Under the pieces are notes generated by a model. The model saw only the letters and a program-made list of their open reading frames with translations, did not search any database and was not told the DNA's origin. From Cryoendolithus antarcticus (Eukaryota > Ascomycota > Dothideomycetes > Cladosporiales > Cladosporiaceae): a stretch of 64,000 nucleotides of DNA. Location: assembly GCA_002077065.1 (NCBI GenBank), contig NAJO01000017.1:186001-250000 (forward strand), read 5' to 3'. The position numbers were made by a program, and so were the translations under genes. Below, one piece after another: positions 10,510 through 23,802 of this stretch (position 1 is its first letter; every line of letters starts with the position of its first letter).

Positions 10510-11264
10510 TCACTTTGCATGACCATTAGTCTGCTTCGCAGCCTTCTCAGCCTGCAACTTCTGCAGATCACCCTCAATCGCCTTGTCGAGCCTGGACTTG
10601 AGCTCGGGTCGGTACCCGAACATGAATAAGATCTCCATCCAGACGAAGAAGGGTGCCAGAAACAGTGCCTGTACCAGATTGTCAAGCAGAGCTGGAGCTC
10701 GTCCTTCGAAGACACCGTGGCCGACGAATTGCGCGACCCAGGAGAAGATGTGAAGACCGAGTGCCCATTGGTTGGCTGTCTTGGGGTAAGTCGATGTGAG
10801 GACGTTGGCGTAGGCAGTGCCGCCCATGATCAGAGGGGCGAGCATACAGCCTGCCACTGGTTCCATCAGGATGTAGAGGCCGCTGTATGTCGTTGCTAAA
10901 ATCGTGCCGAGGTTCGCTGGCAGATTTGGGACGGTGGCCCAGGTTGGCAGCGGGATTGCTCCCGTGTTGGTGGCCTTGATTGATGGTGAGTGCGAGATGG
11001 ACCGGGTCTAGATGACATGTACTCACGAAGAGGAAGGCTGTCATCATGATCATGGGCACGCATGTGACATGGATGGCAACGTTGACCTGAGCAGACGTGA
11101 GTCGATGAGCGCTGAGGATGGATCATCATCTGGGAACTTGGTACATACCGCATTGTGGTGATACGCGCCATACTATCGCTAGGTCAGCAGACATTTCTCG
11201 TTACCGTATACGATCATCATGGTGAACACACAAATTGCAGTTGCTTCTCCAAGTTCAAGGCCAT
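10510..11264 (-). CDS. MPO1: Mpo1-family (YGL010w/DUF962) 2-hydroxy fatty acid dioxygenase
   Basis: Four exons are joined: 11264-11232, 11172-11149 (24 nt), 11086-11027 and 10974-10510, giving 193 residues. The protein opens MALNLEKQLQF, then YGAYHHNA, then VNVAIHVTC. This carries the His residues of the family (YHHN and the IHxxC-type segment) expected to bind iron. Several hydrophobic membrane segments follow, and a second conserved block reads WALGLHIFSWVAQFVGHGVF. The C-terminus is a short coiled, Lys-rich cytosolic tail. Yeast Mpo1 is an ER dioxygenase that alpha-oxidises 2-hydroxy fatty acids from phytosphingosine breakdown. The start at 11264 gives the family's usual N-terminus. Size matches the fungal family. 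Confidence 0.9.
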
Positions 11265-11665
11265 ATTACCGGGTTCAGCCGGGTGTGTGCTGATTTAGCA
11301 ACGAAATGTAGAGGTCGGAGTATATGAACTCAGGACGTGGCAATTCACGGTGAAGGATGACACTCGCACCTGAACTCGAAGAACACCATCATCAAATAAA
11401 CGCAATGTGATGAGAGGCAGCAACCTCACAAGTGAGGTGGAAGTAAGACGTCCGTGTTCACCCGAGCACAGGCGTGCGCAGGTGTCAGTCCAATGGCTAC
11501 TGTTCGGGCCGAAGCTTGGCAGCAGCGACGGAAGCTCAAACTCGTCGGATCGCCTCCTCTCCAGCATCGACAGCACGTCTGCACTCACACCACCCACCCT
11601 CCTTCCATCAGCATCAGCTCAGGAAGCGCTCCATCGCACCCACGAGCTTCCTCACCAGCATCACA
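11265..11665. other. Divergent promoter region between MPO1 and ATP1
   Basis: About 400 nt lie between the two divergent starts. Overlapping short open frames here show no conserved sequence. The region must hold both promoters. Confidence 0.5.
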
Positions 11666-13842
<2,177 letters not shown>

Positions 13843-14124
13843 ACTTGACGTGATTGTCGGACGTGAGGGGAAAAGCAAGGAGAGTACAAGTGAGCATTTC
13901 GTGTACAGTACAGAGCGTGGCTGTGTGAGCGGCGAGTATTGAGTGGTGTCTACATACAGCTGTTCCACTGGAAGGATGGAGAGGCAGTAGATACGCGAGT
14001 ACCGTGTTCTTTGTTACCTTCGCTGTTCGTGCAGTTCGTGATTCCCCATTATTGTACATGGGACGGGAATCGAGCTCGTTCGTGGGTGGAGACCTGAGCT
14101 GAACATAGGACCCGGCTCCTCCAA

Positions 14125-15180
14125 TCAACTCTGCCTACTCCTCCTCGTCTCCATCGGATGCTCGCTCACCGTGCCCGTGACCGAAGCTTCCCTTCCTAAC
14201 CCACCTGCACTTTCCCCTCCACTCCCATTCCTGACGTACCCAGTGTGCCCAACTCGTTCCTCCAAACTATCCGCAAAAGGACTATACGGCGCAGCAACCA
14301 CATGCTCTCGTCCCTTGTCCCTCTGCCCCGGCTGACTGCCAGGCCAGCGCCGCTGCTGTTCGTGAAGACTGTCCAGTCCTTCGCCCACAACATTGTACTT
14401 CTCCCAATTGATCGGCGGTGTGCGAACAATGTTCTGAGGTCCCGGAATCGGTGGGAAGGATACCGTAGTGGCAGCGGACGAGGAGTTCGGTCGGCTGGCT
14501 GTGGTAAACGACCCGGGTTGAGAGTCTGGGACTTCGCTCCTCGTCATGGGTGGATCGCGAGCAGCGCCTAGCACCACTTCCTCTTCGCCATCTGAGGCGT
14601 CTGAAGGGGCGTCGAGAATATCTTGCAGAGTGCCGAAGGAAGGTCGGTTTTCCTTCAGCCGGCCCGCTACGAGTTCATCCCGAAACTTTTCTGGGTTGGC
14701 GAGAGCTTGCTGTTTGAGCGTGTCGAGTATGGTGAGGTCTTGGCGCGCTTTCTGCTTCTGGAATTGCAGGGCTGAGAGCGCGGCGCGCAGGGCTATGGCG
14801 TCTGTTGAGTCTGCGCTTGAGAAGGGGAGAGGTGGAGGTTGCGAGATGTGTTGGGTCGGAGGAATGGGGGAGGCGGTGTTGATGCCTTGCGCCGCTGGTG
14901 ATGTAGGCTCTTCTCGCTTGATCTCCGCATTGCAATTTATTGGATGGCCCGTCATGGTGGTGTCCGTATGTGAGGTAGGAGGCATCGCGGGGGGTGAAGG
15001 CGCATCGTGAGTAAATCCAACTGGAAGGACCGGTTGCGCTTTGGGCGTGATGGGACTGAAGGCAGGTGCGACGGGTGAAGGTGGTCGGACGCCGGTGAAT
15101 GAGGTAGCGCTGGTGCTATTGTCACGAGCTGTGCCTGTCTCCGAAGGTCGTCGTGGGGGTTTGAGAGTCAGCAGCGGCAT
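14125..15180 (-). CDS. Fungal hypothetical protein, Pro/Ser-rich
   Basis: A single exon encodes 351 residues. The N-terminal third is Pro/Thr/Ser-rich and looks disordered. A helical segment at about residues 128-180 (ALRAALSALQFQKQKARQDL, then LDTLKQQALANPEKFRDELV) is likely a coiled coil. An acidic patch and a conserved-looking block, INWEKYNVVGEGLDSLHEQQ, lie near residues 255-275. The C-terminus is disordered. The INWEKYNVVGE type of block resembles conserved fungal proteins of unknown function, possibly nuclear. I cannot assign a role. The downstream flank of about 280 nt is the convergent 3' region shared with ATP1. Confidence 0.75.
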   Translation of the reverse strand: MPLLTLKPPRRPSETGTARDNSTSATSFTGVRPPSPVAPAFSPITPKAQPVLPVGFTHDAPSPPAMPPTSHTDTTMTGHPINCNAEIKREEPTSPAAQGINTASPIPPTQHISQPPPLPFSSADSTDAIALRAALSALQFQKQKARQDLTILDTLKQQALANPEKFRDELVAGRLKENRPSFGTLQDILDAPSDASDGEEEVVLGAARDPPMTRSEVPDSQPGSFTTASRPNSSSAATTVSFPPIPGPQNIVRTPPINWEKYNVVGEGLDSLHEQQRRWPGSQPGQRDKGREHVVAAPYSPFADSLEERVGHTGYVRNGSGGESAGGLGREASVTGTVSEHPMETRRSRQS

Positions 15181-15978
15181 GTGAAGTGAAGTAGCCTAGA
15201 GTCCGTGCGCGGCATCTGCGAGTTCTGGATGTCTTATGGCTTCCCACCTGATCTCGTGAGATGGACGATGTTATGAGATTACTGCGGTGGTCAAACGGCT
15301 TGGAGTTAATGCAGATGAGGTGTTGTAATGATCTATGCAGAGAGTACGAATGCAGGCTGCTCTATGTTCGCCACTTCAACCCCGCTGACTCACAAAGCTG
15401 GACGCTTGTAAGGCCATCTGCTGGTGATGCATCGCTCGATACATGCATAGTGTGGGACACTCGCATCAGCGCCCCTCCACGATACGGCATTGCTGTCTGA
15501 GATGTCGCTCTCAGACTGTTCTCACATCATGCATCGGCTGCAGCTCCGTCCCCGCCGGTCTTTCGGATCACTTCTTCATCCAGACCTAGCACAAAGTGGG
15601 ACCATTCAGGCTGCTCATGTTCGCAAGACGTGCCTTAGCTCTACCGCCCAAATTCAGCCTGGACTGACCTGCTCTGGTGCAGAATGCGCGAGGTTTATGC
15701 AGCCTTCGATCCCAGATCGAGTGGTGCCTTGCACGTTTTGATCTTTCGTTGTTTGGAGCATCTCAGATCATGTGCTGTATCTCCAGTGCTGACAACATCA
15801 AGCAATCGGTGATGTACACTGTTGAGGAATACAGCATCGTAGCCATCATCCTGACGGCCTGTGCGAGATCATTCTCATGAGTGGTGAATAATTGATTTAG
15901 CCCGCGGTGATAGGCTGCAAGTCAGAAGGCCCCTTCGCCGTATCTTCGTCACTAGCTTCACAATCATGGTGTAAAAGA
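15181..15978. other. Intergenic region
   Basis: It holds the promoter of the upstream Pro/Ser-rich gene and the 3' flank of RPB7. I see no additional gene. Short open frames up to 83 codons are not convincing. Confidence 0.5.
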
Positions 15979-16622
15979 TCACTGGAGCAAAGGCCTGGGT
16001 ATACTGTCAGCAATAGAGCAACAATACGATATGAGGAGTACAGCATACCCAAGGTAATCTTCCTTGATGCTGCCAACAGCATACATAGCGCCCATTTCTG
16101 ATCGCAGCCCTTTAATCCGCAGTCGGACCTGCGTGTTCACTTCAATCGTGAAGCCGTCCGCCGTGACGTCCGAGAACGATGGTGTCGAACCTTCAACGGT
16201 GTATTGGAAGCTCGTGGGAATCATCTGAAGCGCACACTGTCAGCCTCCTGTATCCAACATCGCGCATGCGTGCCTTCAAGAACGTGACCCACCTGCCTGC
16301 TGACGAACACCTGCAGCGCTCCAACATCTACAAAGAACCCACTCATTAATACACTCGTGACACTCCCGTCCACCACCTCTCCTCGAAATGGCTGCCATAC
16401 GAGCGCCTGAAATGACACCGTATATAGCGCGACACCCGTCCCCTGCATGACTTCCCCATCGCTCACGTCCGTTATCGACATGATGCGCACGATCATCATT
16501 GTGCCGGTGTTGCGCCCTTCCACGCGCTGATACAGCTCATCCAGGATCTTCGCCTCACTTTCGCCGGAGAAGTATGCGGGCTCGAGCGTCATGCGCTCTT
16601 CCATATCGTGGATGAAGAACAT
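15979..16622 (-). CDS. RPB7: RNA polymerase II subunit Rpb7
   Basis: Three exons: 16622-16293, 16224-16049 and 15994-15979, giving 173 residues. It begins MFFIHDMEERMTLEPAYF, as Rpb7 orthologues do. It contains the N-terminal tip domain (YTVSFQALVWQPFRGEVVDG, then MSGFFVDVGALQVFVS) and the C-terminal OB/S1-like domain, which ends SIKEDYLGPLLQ. Rpb7 pairs with Rpb4 as the Pol II stalk and functions in initiation and mRNA decay. The last intron (15995-16048) is exactly 54 nt and has no stop in frame. Retaining it would insert 18 hydrophobic residues and keep the same PLLQ end. Confidence 0.95.
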
Positions 16623-17063
16623 GGTTGCGACTGAAATGTGGTGGATGCAGCGTAATGATTCCGATGGTAGATATCCTGCGATCGGAAGCTTCGCAAGTCG
16701 GATATGAAGGGTGCGTGGCAGCGTTAGTGCTGCGGTAGAGCGCGCACAGTATGGAAGCCTTTCAGCATTTGAAAGGGCGACCCTCGAGGAAGGCTGTTCA
16801 CGTGCATAAAGTTCTCGCGAAGTGAAGTCAAGCGCGATCGAGCTTAGTCATTTGTATCCTTGGCAGGGCTGATCACCTCCAAGACTTCACCTTTGCTCAT
16901 TACAACTATCAGATCGTGCTCATGAATCTCAGCACGTACCTTGAAAGCCACTCATCACACTTTCGTCCTCTCTGGTGGCTCCCTCACGTAACTACAAACT
17001 TCCTTAAGTGTCTTGGACATCGCCCAATACCTCCTCGACTGACCGCCAACTTACTCCCAATCC
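16623..17063. other. Intergenic region upstream of RPB7
   Basis: This is the RPB7 promoter side and the 3' flank of the hypothetical gene to the right. I see nothing else. Confidence 0.5.
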
Positions 17064-17687
17064 TCAGATGTCCCGCTCTGACGCTGCATCGCCACTTGCA
17101 GGCTCATCTCCATCCGCAGGCTCGCCCACCCTCTCATCGTTCTCTTCAACCGACTGGATGAGTTCCCTTACTGCGGCCTCCCTGCACGCGACGTTCAGCG
17201 CAGCAACTTTAGCCCAGTGGGTGGTAATATCTTCGACCTGCTCCTAGACCTCGGCAGAGAAGAACACCTGACTTGCCTGGCATGTGCGTGTTGTGCACAC
17301 GCTATCGGCCGGCTGACACGCGACGTAGTACTTGGTCTGCGGAGGGCTGCTGTCGTGCATCGGCACCACAACTCGAAGGTAGTGTTGCTCTTCCTTAATA
17401 TCCATTTCCCTCCTTTCTTTCTCGAGTATCTTATTGCGCGATGGACCTTGAGTTGCAGTAGTATGCCTATTCGGATCTTTCGACAGGATGAGACCAACCA
17501 CCATGAACTCCGCAGTGTCCAGCAGAGCTACTTTCTCCTCCGCAGTCGACTCCAAGCTCACAGGTTCGCTGGGTGCGTCGGTCTCCGGGTCATACTTCAT
17601 GGTAGATCGACCAGCGCCCTTATCGCCTGCCCTTCGAAGATGGATGACCTCAAACTCCACGCGATCGGTGAAGTGCGTCCGGTACAT
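17064..17687 (-). CDS. Hypothetical protein, gene model unresolved (in-frame TAG)
   Basis: A minus-strand frame from 17687 reads about 147 codons with coding-like composition (VEFEVIHLRRAGDKG, YDPETDAPSEPVSL, and a Lys/Glu-rich helix around KILEKERREMDIKEEQHYL). A TAG at 17244-17246 stops it. The same frame then continues for 59 helical, Ala/Glu-rich codons (EDITTHWAKVAALNVACREA) to a TGA at 17064-17066. A 63-nt in-frame intron with a GTGTGC donor and a GAGCAG acceptor would remove the TAG, so a spliced gene is the simplest reading. Upstream exons in 17690-17990 are likely (an Arg-rich leader starting near 17930), but no join is compelling. I do not recognise a family. It could also be a pseudogene. 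Confidence 0.4.
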
Positions 17688-17989
17688 GATACCATGGCTG
17701 TTAGTCGCAACGTCTTCGCTTGCGTCAGAGGCTCACTCTTGGACGTTGTCCACGACGGCTTAGGGGGACTGTTGTGGCTGATGTTGCCAGGTGATAACAG
17801 TACGACAGAGGAGGCCCAGAGAAGGTGGCGAGGCTCAGGGAGAGCGCGATGATTGGCGAACCTCCGAGGCAGTGTTGTGCAAGAGATTCCAAATGAGAAT
17901 GTCCGTAAAGATGAGTGAATTGGTGTCATCGAGGGTTGATGCTGTAGCACAGGGACGAGACGCACCGAATAAGTGGATTGAAGCATGTG

Positions 17990-18513
17990 GTTGAGTCCCG
18001 GAGGAAGGAGTAAGTGATGGCAGGAAAGCGTGCGAGTGAGTGGAGCAAGTGATGAGCTCTGAGTTCTGAGTGATTCCTACATCTCAAGACATCTTTCTCG
18101 ACGCCAACATACTCTCATCTTCCCACTCCCTCCACAGTCTAATCGAACAAGCCCTCCGAGTCCAACATGGCCGACTTATGTATTGACGCCGAATAGCCAA
18201 AAGCCCCGGCGCGGCAGATCCAAAGCGTCCGCACCGCAAGCCTTCCACGCAATCGTCAAACAAGCGGCGACCGCACTGTAGCTGTTCGACACGCCTTCCC
18301 CTAGGCTATAAGCATAGGCCTATGACACCGTTCGACGTCCCATCACGGCTGAAGCGCATCAACGTTGCCTCGAAGTGCCATTCCTTGCGTTATACATGTA
18401 TGCGCTTCTGTACAGCAGCACTATTCGCCATGACTACTGAGACCTCTGTATTCCAGACTGGACCACCGAAATGCCAGGGCTTCTCTTCGACCGTCTCGCG
18501 CGGAACCCATAGG
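17990..18513. other. Intergenic region
   Basis: A plus-strand frame at about 18138-18282, preceded by a plausible CCACAG acceptor, reads like a short basic protein tail (SQKPRRGRSKASAPQAFHAI). I find no upstream exon that joins to it, so it is not called as a gene. Confidence 0.3.
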
Positions 18514-19723
18514 TCATTGAGGGATCGGAGTTCGCCCGAGCTGGAGACCCCCCAGCACCGCGGACGTCAAGCCAAAGGCAAGAGTCGAGGCTGCGATAAC
18601 CAGACCAAGCCAGAACGTCCAGTACGCCATCGGATTACGCCGGTCCTTCCAGATACGCTTGAGATCTTTCGGCGGCGATTCGAACTCAATTATGAGCTCA
18701 TTGAAACGCGCACGCCAGTATCTGAACTTTCGCAGGCTCTGCTGTTTCTGCGCGCCCAAATCCTGCAGATTGAACCAAGGCACCGGCTTTCCGTTTTCCT
18801 CATATGTCGCGACAAAATCCATCGTCTGACTGTCCCATGCTGGGAACAAGACGTCGAGGGAACGTAGCGTCTCCTCGTACAGTGCTGCCAATGCAGTCGT
18901 CTGGTCTCTGCACGCATTTGGTCAGAGGCACGATATCTGTTGGGAATTCTCGAGCTTACCCCTTGGCATCTGCAATCGGTCTGCATTGCTGCATACACGT
19001 ACAAGATTTTGCAGTACTTGCTGCGGCTGGCGGCTGCGGTGCCGATGGTTGCGTTGCCACCACAGAGCTCTTTGCTGAGTGCTCTGCACTGGTGCGCTCC
19101 AACATATCATGAAGCCATTGGAAATCCATGAACAACTTGAGGGTCCTTGTGTCCTCGTTGAAGCGAAGATGCTGGTCCAGGTAGTATGTCTGTTCAATAT
19201 GAATCCCGCTAATGTCGTGAAGACGTGCCGCACGGAACTTGGGTGGAAAGCGCGCGATTGAATCATCTACCTCGCCATCCGCTGGATCATCGAAGCGACT
19301 TGTCATGACGAAGTCGTACGCTGTATCATGATCCGGCCAACGTTTCCGTTTGTCGTACTCAGTTCCAGTGCAGTCAATCCCCGGCCATAAACATAGTGCA
19401 ACATCGATGGCTTTGTCGACATTCGCATTATCGATGTGTCCTTGCTTGAGGAGTAGTGATCGTAGAGTGTACTTTGTAATCGATGGCCAACCAGCGTGCA
19501 AGATCTGTATTGTCGATTTGATAAGTGAGTGGAAGTCTCGCATGGCCTTCGTGGCAATGTCATTATTGTTGCTCCTGACACCTGCCACTGCAGCCATGCC
19601 AAGGCGATAGAGCTCTTCCTGACGATCCGACGTTCTTGCCGATCTTTGAGGACACTTTCCTCTGCACACATCACGAAGATCATCGTTTATTTCTCGCCAG
19701 ATTGCTTGCAAGTCTTTGGACAT
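18514..19723 (-). CDS. Fungal-specific unknown protein with C-terminal membrane anchor
   Basis: Two exons (19723-18960 and 18907-18514) flank a 52-nt GTAAGC...TGCAG intron and give 385 residues. The order resembles a large filamentous-fungal family of unknown function that I know only by pattern. It has an N-terminal helical region (YTLRSLLLKQGHIDNANVDK) and the phrase AIDVALCLWPGIDC. Then FPPKFRAARLHDISGIHIEQ, a block around YEETLRSLDVLFPAWD, and RKFRYWRARFNELIIEFESP follow. The end is a single hydrophobic segment or hairpin (YWTFWLGLVIAASTLAFGL). The DRRNPxxYWTFW ending vaguely recalls CorA-type two-helix ends (inference, weak). A Gln/Pro/Ala linker (about 225-250) separates the two halves. 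It is divergently arranged with the protease-like gene at 20174. Confidence 0.8.
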
Positions 19724-20173
19724 GATCGCGCCTGACTATATGTGTAAGACAGCGTTTTCTGGGCGTGCTCGACAAGACATGTATGAAATCTAGTCAATAG
19801 CCTTGTGTCCGCACAGCCCATGCACTGCCTCGACGCCACCATCTGCAGGTGACCCGGCGCTATGATCGGACACGCTACCAACGATGTGATGGGGTCGCGA
19901 TAGTTTACCGACAGCGCTTGCGATGTAGAGTACCGGATTACCCCCTTACTGGCTGCTCTGCCTATACAGATTGCTGTAGCAGTGTCCTACGTCGGAAAGC
20001 CCTGAATACAGCCATCTTCCCCCGGTTGCGGTGACGCCTCAAATCCAGGCCAAAAATCTCTTATTTGGTCCTCAGGCCCCATGAACATCACGACATCTCT
20101 GTGCCGGTTGCCTGGGTGGTTGTCCTTAGGCTGCAGGATAATCTAGATACGTGATCGCTCTGGAGGCTGAAGA
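19724..20173. other. Divergent promoter region (membrane protein / protease-like gene)
   Basis: 450 nt separate the two divergent start codons. I see no gene in it. It probably carries both promoters. Confidence 0.5.
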
Positions 20174-23093
20174 ATGGAACTCGTGCAGAATCCCAGTGAG
20201 AATGGACGCGTTCTGCAGGACTCGCAGTCCCAAAATGTCACAGAGCAGCGCACGTCTTCGCGCAAACCGAGCGGCAAAATACCCACCCTTGCCACAGCCT
20301 GGTTCACTAAGGTCACTGATCGCCAACGAAAGAACAAGACGTCCACGAAGCAACGTGCAACGGACGGCCTCGTTCGAGTAGACACCGTCGAGGATGCTTT
20401 AGAACCAGTGCAGGTGCCGCCAGCTAGCCCCGCGCCTCGGATTTTGATTTCAGCGGAGGCTCAGAGCCTTGCCCTGACGAGCCAGGATGCTGCCCCTACC
20501 TTGCCCGACGCGGCTAACAAGGCCGTCATCCCACCTCATGACCTCGCCTTAAACGGGGACCAAGTGGCCCAGAAACAGAGCGACGAGAGTAGTGCGCTTG
20601 TCAAACAAGACGACTCTGCTCCAACGCAAGCCCTGCAGCCCAGCAATCAGAGTGAGGGGAGCAGCAGCGGCCTCTTAAGTGATTCCGCTCCTGACGTCGA
20701 GTCGAACGGCGGTAAACTGTCTCTCGCAGTGCCCGCCTTCCAAAAGCAGCCTGCACCAACAATGATGGCGTCGCACAGCACTTTGGGTGCTATCGAGGAG
20801 TCATCCGAGTCACTGACCGATTATGCGAAGCGTGCCGAACTCGCCAAAAGCCGTATATGGACTTGGCTCCAGCACTATATGAGAGGTTTCGAGCGTGTCC
20901 AAGCTGCCATCAGCGTAGAGTCCACGCACCCCGATCGTCGCATACTGATAACCGTGACTTGTAGCGGCCGAGCCATCACTAAGCGAAAAGAGATTGAGTC
21001 TATACTGAGCCAGCGGTCAATGCGCTCGGAGCTTCGTGATTTCCGTGTGGAAGTGAAGGACGCGACTGAAGGTTCGGGCTTTTGGTTCATGGGTCTATCA
21101 ATGATGACAGGGTCCGACGTGACTGTGTACGGCAACAGTCACATCGATGTCACTAATATCTACGCCAAGCAGGACTCACTTCAGTTCAATTGGGAGAAGG
21201 GGGTAAACGCAAGCGTCCCGTTCGCTGTTTCCCCTTACTGGACCACTGGAGCTGCCCTTGTCGAGTGCAGTGTTTCTAGAAGGCCGCGAAGTGACGAGGA
21301 GGCACTCTTTGGCACTCTTATTCGTACGCAGACCAAATCCACAGGCTCTGTTCCGGGCGAAATATTCTGGACCTATGGTGGGACCATCAAGGTTGATGAG
21401 CAATTGTACGGTTTTACAACTGCACACCCTCTAGTCTACTCGCATGCAAACGATCACGACGATCTTCCAAAGGGTGAGGGCAAACGGCCTGCCAAGAATG
21501 ACGTTCCAGAAGGCGTGATAGACGGGTTATACGATGAATGGCAGCCTCTAGGCTTAGTCAGTAAATACGCCCTGGCGGACTTCGGTGCGGTGCCCGCCGG
21601 CAACGATTGGCTGCTCATTGATCTTATCAGTAAGACGATACCGCCGCCCGGCCAGACGTATATACGGAAGGGTCTTGTGGTCCAAACGCATCTGGGGACT
21701 GTAGCAGGCATTCTGCTGCCAGGATCTTCCTTCATAATCCTCGGGACATCCTCCTTCGAAGCCGCGAAGCTCGACCTAGCAAGACCCTTGAGTAAGTACT
21801 CGCGTACAGATGGTGGCTACGCGCCAGTCCCTCAATGTGAGCTGACTATGAGCAGTGAATGGGGACTCCGGCGCATTTGTAGTACGAGATGGCGATCTTT
21901 TCGGGGTTGTCATTGCTGGTGGTAAGGACCCGGCAGGACGGCCGTTCGCTTACGTCCTCAAAGCACAAGACGTGTGTAAAAGTGTCTCTGATGGGATGAA
22001 CGGCGCTGCCGTACGTTTCCCTACGTCTAGCGAGAATGCGATCTTGGCGCATAAGACTCTCTATCCAGATAGTCGCTTTATCACGCTTGCAAGCCTGTAT
22101 GTCGACCACCTCTTCAACGATACCCGCGTTTGCGCCCACATTGATATTGCTGCACCGCCTTTGCAGAACTCTTATGGACTTCAAGACCATCTGGTAGAAG
22201 CGCTGCTGGCACTTGGGGCTGGCCACGCAAGTGCACCTACGAGAAGAGTACCGACACTCTCGGCGCTACAGTCCAAGAGACACAGACTTGTAGCAATGAT
22301 CAGATCATTCGCAGGGCGTAGCCCGTCCACAAGTTCATGGAAGAGGCTGGCTGTATCGCAACCAGGTATAGAAGCAGCAGCGGTTGTCATGACCCTTCTA
22401 TACTGGTTCGAACCATCGATGGCCGTGGACATACTTCTTGAAGTCTTCAGAGAGCTTCAAGTGCATATCATACCGAGTCGCAAGATAGTTTCGAATGCTG
22501 TTTACGACATGAGTTCCATCCTTAGCGGAAACTCCATCGAAAAAGTCAGACGCATCGCCGGCCGCGAGAGACCAGGATTCGTGTTCACTTGCAAAGCTCT
22601 GGCGAGGATCATCTACGCCGCCCAGATATCAGCCTTCTATGTCTACACCGGACCGTGGGCGATGTGGTTGTACAAGCTCGCTAGGCTCTGGCTTGGGTAC
22701 AATGGGGTGTATAAAGTGGCATCGGCCGAAGCCGAACGTGCCAAATTCGAGCATGCCATTGCAGACATGCCGATCGAATCAGACGGCAATCCGGTACCAT
22801 TCATTTTCGTTCGATCGGCTGTCTCGGTGGCTGACTCAGTCCCTCCTGGCGGACCCACTGAAGACTACGGAGCTACGCCATACGGAGATATCATCGACTG
22901 CCCCGAACTGAAGTCTGTTCTGTCACGTATCTGGGACGATCCAAGCAGCATGATTGAGTCGGAAGCAGCAGGCCCCGTCGATGACCGCCGACTATGGTCG
23001 GCTTCTGATCTTGAGGACCCAGAGTTGACACGACGTGAGTTGAGGACTTGGGCACGGCAAAGGTCGCATGACATGCTTCCAATGTTAGTCTAG
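20174..23093 (+). CDS. Trypsin-fold serine protease-like fungal protein
   Basis: Two exons, 20174-21791 and 21856-23093, with a 64-nt GTAAGT...GAGCAG intron, give 951 residues. Residues 1-230 are disordered. A helical/alpha-beta region follows (WLQHYMRGFERVQAAISVES, with RILITVTCSGRAI). The centre has all three trypsin-fold landmarks: His in GFTTAHPL (about residue 418), Asp in LADFGAV (about 469) and Ser in NGDSGAFVV (about 544). The GDSGA motif is split by the intron and is restored exactly by splicing. The remaining 400 residues are helical, with no signal peptide and no obvious membrane span, so the protein is probably intracellular. Active protease or regulated sensor are both possible. 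The family resembles uncharacterised fungal proteins. No substrate is suggested by context. Confidence 0.85.
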
Positions 23094-23802
23094 CGTGTAC
23101 TGGTACCACGAATGAAGCCTCCAGGACTTTTGCTCGCAACGAAGTTCTGTCCCAGTCGAATGCTTCGACGGGCGATTTCCTTCCGGTACACTCTCCAATT
23201 GCTACAGCAATCTCGAACAGCCCGCGTCTTACGGAGAACCATTTACCATCCGCTATCATGTTGTGCGCTATGCTCGCACTTGGTGATGGAACGTTTCTCC
23301 GCCACACTCGACGCCGAGTCCGTCCTTAAGCTCGTGCACCTTCCAGTGGCCTGGGGTCATGTCCGTGTATGGGAGTGCGCCGGAGGGCTCGGGATGACAA
23401 GGACGATGCAGTGTCGACCAATGCATACTATCGGTCGCTCATGCTATACCGTGCTCACAGTCCAGTGTGGGCCGGTCAACTGGACTCCCATGTGGCAGTT
23501 CAGTCAGCTTGATCTGTCTTCGCTTCTCTTTCCCTACGAGTGACTTGAGCAGCACAGTGCGCACTATGGGAGCGCGCCGCAGCTCATCTAGACGACGTCT
23601 TCTTCTTGCGCCAATAAGACCCGTGGACGTCGTGCACGGGATGCGACATGATGAGGCCAAACTTGCCGCTCTTCGGTAGGGGATGTTTTGGTTGCGCGTT
23701 GTCTTCATTCACTACCAGGGAGTGGGGTATCAACCAGCCGAGTCCGGCGTCAAATCGTTCATCATCCATGCTGCTACTGTCGCTGCGCTTCTCCCATGCC
23801 TC
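23094..23802. other. Convergent intergenic region
   Basis: This holds the 3' flanks of the protease-like gene and of the Sds3/Dep1 gene. Short open frames on both strands look non-coding. Confidence 0.5.

Noticed and set aside
17244..17273. 30-nt intron (GTGTTC...GAGCAG) to remove the TAG
   Set aside because: Too short to be a credible spliceosomal intron; a 63-nt alternative with the same acceptor is better.
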